Assembly (NCBI RefSeq): GCF_028368995.1
Contig: NZ_JAQNDL010000001.1
Coordinates: 1,674,001-1,738,000, forward strand
DNA: 64,000 nt
Direction of reading: 5' to 3'
DNA from: Nannocystis bainbridge
GTDB taxonomy: Bacteria > Myxococcota_A > Polyangia > Nannocystales > Nannocystaceae
Numbering within the stretch: position 1 is the stretch's first letter; each line of letters begins with the position of its first letter. This document shows, one piece after another, positions 35,458 to 43,357 of this stretch. Position numbers and translations under genes: made by a program. A model generated the notes under the pieces. That model worked only from the letters and a program-made list of their open reading frames with translations. It did not search any database and was not told the origin of the DNA.

Positions 35458-36282
35458 ATGCGCGAGGCAGCCGTCGTCCTCATCACCGGTGCGTCCTCCG
35501 GCTTCGGCGAGGCCGCGGCCCGCTCCCTCGCCGATCCGGGGCTCCGCGGCCGCTACCGGGTCTTCGGCGCCAGCCGCCGCGCCGCGCCCGACGACCCCGG
35601 CGACGGCCCCGTCATGGTCCCGCTCGACGTGCGCAGCGACGCCTCCGCGGCCGCCTGCGTCGACGAGGTCATGCGCCGCGCCGGGCGGATCGACGTCCTC
35701 GTCAACAACGCCGGCTACTCGCTGGCCGGCGCCGTCGAGGAGACCTCGCTCGACGAGGCCAAGGCCCAGTTCGAGACCAACTTCTTCGGCACCGCGCGCA
35801 TGATGCGGGCCGTGCTGCCGATCATGCGCGCCCAGGGCGGCGGCCGGATCGTCAACGTCTCCTCGCTCGCCGGCCTCGTCGGCGTCCCGTTCCACGCCTA
35901 CTACGCGGCCAGCAAGTTCGCCGTCGAGGGGCTGTCCGAGGGCCTGCGCCAGGAGGTGCGCCGGTTCGGCATCCACGTCTCGCTGATCGAGCCTGGCGAC
36001 TTCAAGACCGCCGGCACCGCCGCGCGCGAGCGGGCGGCCGCCGGTCTCGACGTTTATGCCGCCACCCGCGACCGCGCCGTCGCCGTGATGGAGCGGGCCG
36101 AGCAGTCCGGCCCCGACCCGATCGGCTTCGCGCGCCTGTTGCTGCGGATCCTCGCGGCGCCCCGACCGCGGCTGCGCTATCGCCTCGGCAGCGACGCCGT
36201 GTGGGTGCCGCGGGCGCGCCGGCTCGTGCCCGAGGCGCTGTTCGAGCACCTCCTGCGCGCCAACTTCGACATGGACGAGTGA
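35458..36282 (+). CDS. short-chain dehydrogenase/reductase
   Basis: This 274-residue protein is a classical SDR: N-terminal TGASSGFG for NAD(P), the NNAG motif (VLVNNAGYS), catalytic Ser in NVSSLAG and YxxxK as YYAASKFAVEGLSEGL. The tail after residue 190 matches oxidoreductases that act on lipids or alcohols in the retinol-dehydrogenase-like group. The substrate is unknown. It reads alone after the 14-bp array, and the glyoxalase-family gene follows 66 nt later on the same strand with its own promoter-like TACGCT. Confidence 0.9.
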   Translation: MREAAVVLITGASSGFGEAAARSLADPGLRGRYRVFGASRRAAPDDPGDGPVMVPLDVRSDASAAACVDEVMRRAGRIDVLVNNAGYSLAGAVEETSLDEAKAQFETNFFGTARMMRAVLPIMRAQGGGRIVNVSSLAGLVGVPFHAYYAASKFAVEGLSEGLRQEVRRFGIHVSLIEPGDFKTAGTAARERAAAGLDVYAATRDRAVAVMERAEQSGPDPIGFARLLLRILAAPRPRLRYRLGSDAVWVPRARRLVPEALFEHLLRANFDMDE

Positions 36283-36348
36283 GGCCGCGCGGCCCCCTGG
36301 CACCCCCCTCCGACGGCGCTACGCTTCGCCGAGCGCAGGAGCGTCACG

Positions 36349-36726
36349 ATGGCGATCACCCTCAATCACACGATCGTGCCGGCCCACGACAAGGTCGCGG
36401 CGGCCCGCTTCTTCGCCGAGATCTTCGGCGTCCGCTACGAGGGCCCGGTCGGTCCGTTCGCCGCCGTGCGGGTCAACGACACCCTCACCTTCGATTTCGG
36501 CGACGACGACGGCGGCTTCGAGGCCCACCACTACGCGTTCCACGTCGACGACGCCGAGTTCGACGCGATCTTCGCCCGCGTCCGCGCCGCGGGCCTGCCG
36601 TTCGCCTCGAGCCCGCACGGCGGGTTCGACGGCCGGATCAGCGAGTACGGCGCGGGCGGTCGCCGCGTCTACTTCCCCGACCCGAGCGGCCACGTGCTCG
36701 AGCTGATGACGCGCCTCGACAATTGA
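36349..36726 (+). CDS. VOC (glyoxalase/bleomycin-resistance) family protein
   Basis: This 125-residue single-domain protein shows the VOC pattern: LNHTIVPAHDKVAAARFFAEIFG at the start, HHYAFHVDDAEFDAIFARVRAAG in the middle and GGRRVYFPDPSGHVLELMTR at the end. His in NHT, His in HHYAF and Glu in VLELM are the likely metal ligands. Members bind metals and act as isomerases, dioxygenases or resistance proteins; the role here is open. AGGAG lies 7 nt upstream of the ATG, and TACGCT at 36320-36325 gives a short leader. Confidence 0.9.
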   Translation: MAITLNHTIVPAHDKVAAARFFAEIFGVRYEGPVGPFAAVRVNDTLTFDFGDDDGGFEAHHYAFHVDDAEFDAIFARVRAAGLPFASSPHGGFDGRISEYGAGGRRVYFPDPSGHVLELMTRLDN

Positions 36727-36886
36727 CGCGACCCGCGCGGCGCAGCGGGCGCAGCCCGGGTGCATTCGCGCGCGACGATTTTGCAGCGAGCCGGCAATTT
36801 TCGGCCCGGCAGCGGCGACTCCATGGCCCGAGCGACCGGCGGCGAATGAACGCCAAGGGTTCGCTCCTCTTGCCAGGGACATCACC

Positions 36887-37627
36887 ATGCTGCGCTTCGA
36901 CCTTACTTCCCTTACGTTCGTCATCCTGTTCCTCACCGGCGCCTGCGCTCCGACCAGCGGGGAGTCCACCGGCTCCACCACCGAGTCCGGGACCGACGCC
37001 ACCGGCGCCACCACCGACGCCACCACCGACGAGCCGTCCAACCCCACCGGCGGCCAGGTCACCGGCGAGGACACCACCACCACGGAGGGCGGGGACCCGC
37101 ACACGACCTCCGCCACCGAGGGCGAGGACACCGACGGCGAGACCACCGAGACCCCCAACCCCGTGACTCCGGAGCAGGAGGCCGCCTGCGAGGCCGGCTG
37201 CCAGAAGGAGGCCATGTGCATCGGCGAGCCCGACGCTTCCGAGTGCGTGCTCGGCTGCATCGAGGAGTTCCAGTACATCGAGGAAGAGTGCGCCTCGCCC
37301 TACTTGAACTTCGTCCAGTGCATCGCGGAGCTCAGCTGCGCCGACCTGGAGGGCGACATCGAGGACACCGCGTGCGGCGACGAGCTCGCGGCGCTGGAGT
37401 CCTGCAGCGGCCCCGCCTGCGTCATCATGATGGAAGAGACCACCGAAGACTCCTGCGGGTTCGGCCGGAGCTGCCCCGAGCAGCCGACCCAGTCCATCTC
37501 CTGCGAGGGCGACACCTGCCGCTGCTTCCTCGAGGAGACCGAGGTCGCCCAGTGCGCGGCCGACGGCGTGTGCATGGACGGCGACGCGATCTTCGACAAG
37601 ATGGCGAGCTGCTGCCCGTTCGAGTGA
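36887..37627 (+). CDS. Cys-rich lipoprotein with Thr-rich linker
   Basis: This 246-residue protein has the signal MLRFDLTSLTFVILFLTGAC (lipobox LTGAC). About 75 residues of Thr/Ser/Gly/Asp-rich linker follow, then a domain with some 18 Cys, including CEAGCQKEAMC, CVLGC, CASP and ASCCPFE. The same plan (short signal, TTG-rich linker, Cys-rich head) occurs in the lipoprotein at 53126. The linker may be glycosylated. It is probably displayed on the cell surface; its function is unknown. It is convergent with a small membrane-protein gene, with a long repeat hairpin between them. Confidence 0.78.
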   Translation: MLRFDLTSLTFVILFLTGACAPTSGESTGSTTESGTDATGATTDATTDEPSNPTGGQVTGEDTTTTEGGDPHTTSATEGEDTDGETTETPNPVTPEQEAACEAGCQKEAMCIGEPDASECVLGCIEEFQYIEEECASPYLNFVQCIAELSCADLEGDIEDTACGDELAALESCSGPACVIMMEETTEDSCGFGRSCPEQPTQSISCEGDTCRCFLEETEVAQCAADGVCMDGDAIFDKMASCCPFE

Positions 37628-37669
37628 TGCCCGCGGACCGCCACCCCACCGCGGAGACCTATCCCGAAG

Positions 37670-37716
37670 TACATGTCCGTGGGGGCAGGTTAAAAACCTG
37701 TCCCTGCGGACATATA
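37670..37716. terminator. 22-pair hairpin built from 14-bp repeat units, between convergent genes
   Basis: Arms 37670-37691 and 37695-37716 pair at 21 of 22 positions (three G-U) around an AAA loop. The arms hold repeat units at 37671, 37685, 37696 and 37710, two in each arm with the 14-bp step kept within the arm. The place, 43 nt after one stop and 3 nt before the other, strongly suggests a two-way terminator. Confidence 0.75.
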
Positions 37717-37718
37717 CG

Positions 37719-38018
37719 CTATCGCGGCACCCACAAATAGTACGACAGCGGCCCCAGCGTCACCGCGATCACCGCGGCGAGGAAGAGGTGGAACACGCCG
37801 ACCACCACCGCGGCGGTCCCCTCGACCTCGCCGTGGAGCAGCCGCCCGGCCGCGCCGCGGCCGAAGATCACCGTGCGGCGCAGGGTCAGCCCGCGCACGC
37901 CCGAGCGGATCAGCAGGACCACGCCGGTCACCAGCAGCACCGGCATCATCAGCCGCAAGAACGCCACCGGGCGCAGCTGCTCGGCCGCGCCGGCGAAGGC
38001 CCGCAGATATCCGTCCAT
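37719..38018 (-). CDS. small two-TM membrane protein
   Basis: This 99-residue protein has a short cytosolic start (MDGYLRAFAGAAEQLRP), a membrane segment at about 20-38 and a second at about 72-93 (VVVGVFHLFLAAVIAVTLG), joined by a basic loop. I do not recognise the family. TAGAGT lies 6 nt before the ATG, so it is probably leaderless. It is divergent from the kinase at 38176 and ends 3 nt from the large repeat hairpin. Confidence 0.68.
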   Translation of the reverse strand: MDGYLRAFAGAAEQLRPVAFLRLMMPVLLVTGVVLLIRSGVRGLTLRRTVIFGRGAAGRLLHGEVEGTAAVVVGVFHLFLAAVIAVTLGPLSYYLWVPR

Positions 38019-38024
38019 CGCCGC

Positions 38025-38030
38025 ACTCTA
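38025..38030 (-). promoter_or_regulatory. -10-like TAGAGT for the small membrane protein
   Basis: TAGAGT on the minus strand ends 6 nt before the ATG at 38018. Confidence 0.45.
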
Positions 38031-38139
38031 CTGCGACCCGGCCCCGCCGGGCTGCCCGGGGCCTCCCGACCCGCGCCCGCGCGCCTGGAGCCTGACGCCG
38101 CGGAATCGCCCGCGCGCCGCCCGTGGCGGATTCACGCAA

Positions 38140-38168
38140 TTGACCGCCCGGCGTCCGACACCGATCCT
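38140..38168 (+). promoter_or_regulatory. possible -35/-10 pair for the kinase at 38176
   Basis: TTGACC (38140-38145) and GATCCT (38163-38168) are 17 bp apart, and the second ends 7 nt before the ATG at 38176. This is the one case among the leaderless-type starts where I see a good -35 sequence. Confidence 0.45.
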
Positions 38169-38175
38169 CCGCTCG

Positions 38176-41103
38176 ATGACCGGCGAGGACGACAGCCTGC
38201 GCGCGACCCTCGTCGCCGCCGATCACCAGGCCGCGACCCTCGACTCGGGCCAGGTCGAGCGCCACGCGCCGCCGGGCGCGGGCACGCCGGTCGACAAGGA
38301 GATCGTCAAGCGGGCGCTGTTCCCCCGCCGCGGCGGGCCGGTGCGCATCGGTCGCTTCACCGTCCTGGGCCAGGTCGGCCGCGGGGCCATGGGCGTGGTC
38401 TACGCCTGCTACGACGACCTGCTCGACCGCAAGGTCGCGGTCAAGCTGCTCAAGCACGCCGCCGCCGGCGACTCGACCGCGGCCCAGGTCCGGCTGCTGC
38501 GCGAGGCCCAGGCGCTGGCCCGGCTCGACCACCCCAACGTGGTCAAGGTCCTCGACGTCGGCACCTTCGAAGATCGCGTCTACCTGGCCATGGAGTTCGT
38601 CGACGGCCAGACCCTCGCCGCCTGGCTGGCCGCCGCGCCGCGCACGTGGCGGGACATCCTCACGGTCGTGCTCGCGGCCGGCGAGGGCCTCGCCGCCGCC
38701 CACGCCAAGGGCCTGGTCCACCGCGACATCAAGCCCGACAACATCATGGTCGGCGGCGACGGGCGCGTGCGCCTGATGGACTTCGGGCTCGCGCGCGCCG
38801 AGGCCGGCGCCGCGCCCGACGAGCTCGCCGGCCCGGTCGCCTCGCTGTCGGTCACCCGCACCGGCGCGATCATGGGCACCCCGGCCTTCATGGCCCCCGA
38901 GCAATTCCTGGGCGAGGCGATCGACGCCCGCTCCGATCAGTTCGCCCTGTGCGCCACCGCCTGGGAGGCGCTCTACCAGCAGCGGCCGTTCGCCGGCGAG
39001 ACCCTGGCGACGCTGATGGCCAGCGTCACCGCCGGCGCCCTGACCCCGCCGCCGCGCGCGAGGGCGCCGCTGTGGCTGCGGCGGGTGCTGGAGCGCGGGC
39101 TCTCGCGCGCGCGCACGGCCCGCTACCCCGACACCCGGGCCCTGCTGCAGGCCCTGCGCGCCGACCCGACCCGCCGTCGGCGCGCGCTCGCGGCCGTCGC
39201 CGGCGCGCTCGCGCTCGCCTCCGCCGGCTTCGGCGCGGCCACCGTCGCCGAGCAGCGCACGATCGCCGGCTGCGAGGCCGCCGGCGCGGCCGTGTTCGCC
39301 GACTGGGGCCCCGGCGCGCGCGAGGCCCTCGCCGCGGCCTTCGTCGCCACCGGGGCCGACCACGCCGCCGCCACCTTCGAGCGCACCACGCCCTGGCTCG
39401 ATCGCTGGGCCGACGCCTGGCGCGACACCGCCGACGCCGCCTGCCGCGCCCACCGGCTCGAGAGCACCTGGGACGGCGAGCAGTACGGCCGCGCCGTCGA
39501 CTGCCTGGCCGAGGCCCGCAGCAACTTCGCCGCCCTCGTGCGCGAGCTCGGGCGCGCCGACGCGGCCAGCCTCACCGAGGCCACCGCCGCCGCCGCCGCG
39601 CTCGCCGGTCCCGAGCTGTGCGCCGACCCGGTTCACCTGCGCGAGCGGCCGATGCTGCGCTTCGACCAGCGCGACCAGGTCCTCGGCGTGCGCGACCAAC
39701 TCGCGCGCGCCGGCTCGCTCGCCGCCGCCGCCCGCTACGCCGAGGGCCTGCCGGTCGCGCGCGAGGCCCTGCACGCGGCCGCGGCGATCGGCTGGCCGGC
39801 GCTGATCGCCCAGGCCGAGCTGCGCGCCGCGGGCCTGGCCGAAGAGACAGGAGCTTACCCCGCCGCCGAGGCCGGCCTGCTGCGCGCCCTCGCGGCCGCG
39901 CGTGCGGCCCGATCGGCCCGTCTGGCCCTGCAGGCCAGCACCGAGCTGATCTACCTGGTCGGCTACCGCGGCTCGCGGCTGGCCGAGGCCAAGGTGTGGG
40001 CCGAGTCGGCGCGGACCCAGCTGGCCCTGCTCGCCGGCGCCCACCCGCTCGAGGAGGCCGGCATCGAGAGCAACCTCGCCGGCGTCCTCTACGTCGGCGG
40101 CGAGCATGCCGAGTCGGCGCGCCTGTACGCCCGCGTGCTCGCGGCCCGCGAGGCGGCTCTCGGCCCCGACCACCCGCGCGTCGCCGACAGCATCAACAAC
40201 CTCGCCAGCCTGCGCTACGTCGCCGGCGCCGTCGGCGACGCCTCGCGCCTCTACCACCGCTCGCTGGCGATCTACGAGCAGGTCCTGGGCGAGCACCACC
40301 CGCAGGTCGCGACCACCCTCAACAACCTCTCGCTGGTCCACGAGGCCACCGGCGCCTACGACCAGGCGATCGCCGCGCTGGCCCGGGCCCTGGCGATCCG
40401 CGAGGCCACCTTCGGCCGCGAGCACTCCCTGGTCGCCACCTCGCTGTGCAACCTGGCGCTCGTGTACGAGGCCACCGGCGCCTACGACGAGGCCACGCGG
40501 CTGTTCGGGCGCGCCCTGGCGATCCAGGAGAAGACCTTCGGCCCCGACCACCCGGTCGTCGCCGACACCCTGCACAACCTCGCCACCGTCCGCTACGACA
40601 CCCGCGACGACGCCGAGGCCACGCGCCTGTTGCAGCGCGCCCGCGCGATCTACGAGCGCACGCTCGGCCCGGACCACCCCTCGACGATCTCGAGCGTGGT
40701 CGGCCTCGGCCTCATCCTCAACGCCACCGGCGCCCACGCGGAGGCGCTCGAGCTGCTCGCCCGCGCCCTGCCCCGCCAGGAGCAAGCCCTGGGCCCCGAC
40801 CACCCCGCCGTGGCCCACACCCTGCTCGGCCGCGGCGAGGCGCTGACCGACCTGGGCCGCCCCGCCGAGGCCGTGCCCGAGCTCGAGCGGGCCCTGGCGA
40901 TCCGCAGCGCCACCGAGGTCCAGCCCGAGGAGCTCGCCGAGGCCCGCTTCGCCCTCGCACGCGCCCTTTGGAGCAGCGGCGCCGACCGCCCCCGCGCCCG
41001 CGCCCTGGCCGAACAAGCCGAGGCCCCCCTGGCCGCCGCCACCGGCCAGGGCGCGACCCACGCCCGCCTCCGCGAGTGGCTGGCCGCCCACCCGGCGCCT
41101 TGA
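38176..41103 (+). CDS. Ser/Thr kinase with membrane segment and TPR repeats
   Basis: This 975-residue protein has the lead-in KEIVKRALFPRRGGPVRIGRF (shared with the kinase at 23835). Kinase domain at about 58-325: GRGAMGVV, Lys90, HRDIKPDN, MDFGLA and GTPAFMAPEQ. A membrane segment near 335-355 is followed by the shared Cys module (GCEAAG, DRWADAW, CRAH, CLAEAR). At least six canonical TPR units follow, with LNNLSLVHEATGAYDQAIA and HP..A..L..LA. It has all catalytic residues. The ATG at 38176 is chosen for TTGACC/GATCCT upstream; the frame extends 100 codons further without coding character. It is monocistronic, followed by a six-unit repeat array. Confidence 0.92.
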   Translation: MTGEDDSLRATLVAADHQAATLDSGQVERHAPPGAGTPVDKEIVKRALFPRRGGPVRIGRFTVLGQVGRGAMGVVYACYDDLLDRKVAVKLLKHAAAGDSTAAQVRLLREAQALARLDHPNVVKVLDVGTFEDRVYLAMEFVDGQTLAAWLAAAPRTWRDILTVVLAAGEGLAAAHAKGLVHRDIKPDNIMVGGDGRVRLMDFGLARAEAGAAPDELAGPVASLSVTRTGAIMGTPAFMAPEQFLGEAIDARSDQFALCATAWEALYQQRPFAGETLATLMASVTAGALTPPPRARAPLWLRRVLERGLSRARTARYPDTRALLQALRADPTRRRRALAAVAGALALASAGFGAATVAEQRTIAGCEAAGAAVFADWGPGAREALAAAFVATGADHAAATFERTTPWLDRWADAWRDTADAACRAHRLESTWDGEQYGRAVDCLAEARSNFAALVRELGRADAASLTEATAAAAALAGPELCADPVHLRERPMLRFDQRDQVLGVRDQLARAGSLAAAARYAEGLPVAREALHAAAAIGWPALIAQAELRAAGLAEETGAYPAAEAGLLRALAAARAARSARLALQASTELIYLVGYRGSRLAEAKVWAESARTQLALLAGAHPLEEAGIESNLAGVLYVGGEHAESARLYARVLAAREAALGPDHPRVADSINNLASLRYVAGAVGDASRLYHRSLAIYEQVLGEHHPQVATTLNNLSLVHEATGAYDQAIAALARALAIREATFGREHSLVATSLCNLALVYEATGAYDEATRLFGRALAIQEKTFGPDHPVVADTLHNLATVRYDTRDDAEATRLLQRARAIYERTLGPDHPSTISSVVGLGLILNATGAHAEALELLARALPRQEQALGPDHPAVAHTLLGRGEALTDLGRPAEAVPELERALAIRSATEVQPEELAEARFALARALWSSGADRPRARALAEQAEAPLAAATGQGATHARLREWLAAHPAP

Positions 41104-41117
41104 TTTCTCCTCGGCTC

Positions 41118-41209
41118 GCGTGTCGTCGAGGACATGTCCATAAGAACATGTCCTTCACGACATTTTCTTTTGGACATTCCCTCAAAGACATCTCCATTCG
41201 AGCACGTCC
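41118..41209. repeat. 14-bp array, six clear units plus one weak
   Basis: Units start at 41132, 41146, 41160, 41174, 41188 and 41202, all steps 14; a weak one at 41118 keeps phase. The first two can fold as GGACATGT...ACATGTCC. The array follows the kinase stop by 15-30 nt. The rest of the gap to 41525 shows no gene. Confidence 0.92.
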
Positions 41210-41524
41210 TAAAGATCACTCGCCCAGCGCCCGCGCCATCTCGAAGGCGCATCCCCGCGAGGACGTGGCCACTGCCCCAGCATCGAGCCGCGCCGCGCAC
41301 GACAGCCAGCGACCACGCAGTGGGATGCATCCCCGCGACGACATTGGCTCGCTCGTCCGCGACGCCTCGACGCTGAGGATTCCATGCCCGCGCCGTCGCT
41401 CGAACCCGCATGTCCGCAGCCCGGCCGCGCGAGCCCGCCTCGTCCCCGTCGTGCGCGACGCTGGGCCTCGTCGTCCGTCGCCGCGGCTTGCGCGGCCCTG
41501 GCGATCGCTGTAGACGGAGCCTCC

Positions 41525-42658
41525 ATGGCCCCCCGCCACTGCCTCGCCCTCCTGCTCCTCCTCGGCCCCGCCTGCGGCGACGACGGCCCCGAGCTGACCG
41601 GCGCCGTCGATCCCAGCGCCACCGGCACGCCCTCGACCACGCCCGGCCCCTCGACCACGCCCGGCGGCACCACCGACGACGACCCCACCGAGGGCACGGA
41701 CAGCGACGGTGAGCCCACGACCGGCCCCGGCACCACCGACGAAGGCACCACCGGCGAGCCCGGCACCGGCGAGGCCACCACCAGCAGCGAGACCGGCGAG
41801 CCGGCCGCGACCGCCCCGCTCGTCGCCTACCTCACCCGCAACGCCGCCGGCCAGACCCACCCCGAGGACGTGCCCGAGGAGGCCGACCTCTGCCCCGCCG
41901 GCTGGACCCACCTCGGCGGCTCGAGCTTCAGCGCCGTGTGCCTGCTCGACGCGCCCGGCACCATCGTCAACGTCACCCGCAACGCCGCCGGCCAGTTCTA
42001 TCCCGAGGACGTGCCCGAGGAGGCCGACCTCTGCCCCGCCGGCTGGACCTACCTCGGCGGCACCGGCTTCAACGCCGTCTGCATGACCGACCAGCGGCTC
42101 ACCGTCGCCTATCTCACCCGCAACGCCGCCGGCCAGTTCTACCCCGAAGACGTGCCCGAGGAGGCCGACCTCTGTCCCGCCGGCTGGGACTACCTCGGCG
42201 GCTCCGGCTTCGCCGCCGCCTGCAGCACCGCCGAGGCGCGCTCGATCGTCAACGTCACCCGCAACGTTGACGGCCAGTTCTACCCGGAGGACGTGCCCGA
42301 GGAGGCCGACCTCTGCCCCGCCGGCTGGGACCACCTCGGCGGCACCGGCTTCAACGCCGTGTGCGCCGGCGACGAGGGCCTCGCCCTCGCCTACCTCACC
42401 CGCGACGCCGAGGGCCAGACCTACCCCGAAGACGTGGCCGAGGAGGCCCAGATCTGCCCCGCCGGCTGGGACTACCGCGGCGGCTCCGGCTTCGCCGCCG
42501 CCTGCTCGCAGGCCAGCGCGTCGGCGATCGCCAACCTCACCCGCAACGCGGCCGGCCAGACCTACCCCGAGGACGTGGCCCAGGAGGCCCAGATCTGCCC
42601 CGCCGGCTGGACCCACCTCGGCGGCAGCAGCTTCGCCGCCGTCTGCCAGCAGCCCTGA
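41525..42658 (+). CDS. lipoprotein with six 47-residue TRNxxGQ..PED repeats
   Basis: This 377-residue protein has the signal MAPRHCLALLLLLGPAC and a Thr/Pro/Gly linker of about 75 residues. Six tandem units of exactly 47 residues follow: TRNAAGQxYPEDVPEEADLCPAGW, then xxLGGxxFxAVC, then about 11 variable residues. Each unit has two Cys, a Trp and an acidic PEDVPEEAD loop. Lead-ins alternate (AYLTRN, VNVTRN), so the array probably grew by doubling a pair. I know no named domain with this pattern. It is probably surface-exposed, and the acidic loops could bind cations. GGAG 5 nt upstream and the signal peptide fix the ATG at 41525. Confidence 0.8.
   Translation: MAPRHCLALLLLLGPACGDDGPELTGAVDPSATGTPSTTPGPSTTPGGTTDDDPTEGTDSDGEPTTGPGTTDEGTTGEPGTGEATTSSETGEPAATAPLVAYLTRNAAGQTHPEDVPEEADLCPAGWTHLGGSSFSAVCLLDAPGTIVNVTRNAAGQFYPEDVPEEADLCPAGWTYLGGTGFNAVCMTDQRLTVAYLTRNAAGQFYPEDVPEEADLCPAGWDYLGGSGFAAACSTAEARSIVNVTRNVDGQFYPEDVPEEADLCPAGWDHLGGTGFNAVCAGDEGLALAYLTRDAEGQTYPEDVAEEAQICPAGWDYRGGSGFAAACSQASASAIANLTRNAAGQTYPEDVAQEAQICPAGWTHLGGSSFAAVCQQP
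41831..42655 (+). repeat. 141-bp coding tandem repeats
   Basis: Six units encode the 47-residue repeats of the lipoprotein. DNA similarity between units is high, for example GAGGACGTGCCCGAGGAGGC in four units. Confidence 0.85.
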
Positions 42659-42673
42659 ATCATCGCGTGCGCC

Positions 42674-42742
42674 TTCGGACATGCTCGAAAAAGCATGTCC
42701 GAAAGCACATTGTCCCGAAGACATGTCTTTTCAGGCATGTCC
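42674..42742. repeat. 14-bp array, five units, with perfect 12-bp hairpin
   Basis: Units at 42679, 42693, 42707 (ACATTGTCC, one base inserted), 42721 and 42735. The first two form perfect arms TTCGGACATGCT (42674-42685) and AGCATGTCCGAA (42692-42703) with a 6-nt loop, 16 nt after the lipoprotein stop. Confidence 0.9.
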
Positions 42743-42826
42743 TTTTATTCCCGAGCAATCGGCGCCTGGCCCACCGCCCCGGCCATCGGCCTCAGCTCCG
42801 CGACCGCGCTCACGCCGGGCCACGCC

Positions 42827-43190
42827 CGGCGACCCTGGAGCCTCCGAGCGTGCATAACCTCGACCGCGCTGACCCAGCGACGCGCACACGGGCGTCCGCG
42901 TCGAGCGCCCGCTTGATGGCGACGACCTCGACCTGTCGCATTCCCGCCCGGCGACCCTGGAGCCTCCGAGCTCGCATGCCCCGATCGCGCTGGCCCACCG
43001 ACGCGCCCACGGGCGTCCGCGTCGAGCGCCCGCCGCATGGCGACGAGCTCGCCGGCCACGACCTGTAGCGTTCCGCCGCCCGACGACACTGGAGCCTTCG
43101 AGCTCGCATGCCCCCGACCCGCGCCTGGCCCACCGACCTGCACGCACACCTGACGGACGGCCTGCGGGCGCCCGCCTTCCCGTGACGCGG
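42827..43190. repeat. three degenerate 122-132-bp tandem repeats, non-coding
   Basis: Units start CCGGCGACCCTGGAGCC at 42827 and 42949, and CCGACGACACTGGAGCC at about 43081. They share GGGCGTCCGCGTCGAGCGCC and ATGGCGACGA blocks in the middle. No frame stays open through all copies with coding character. They fill most of the 700-bp gap between the repeat lipoprotein and the membrane-anchored sigma gene; a structured RNA or decayed repeat is possible. Confidence 0.7.
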
Positions 43191-43357
43191 CGCCCGCGCG
43201 GTCCGGCGTGGGCGCGCCGGACCGCGCGGGCCGAGGATGCCGCGCGCCGCCGCCACCGGCCTGCCGCCTCGCCTCGCCGCGGCTCCAGAGCCCCCACGAA
43301 AAATTTCTCCGCCCTCGTGTAGGGTTCTTTCGGCTGGCGACACTCGAGCCCTGCAGG

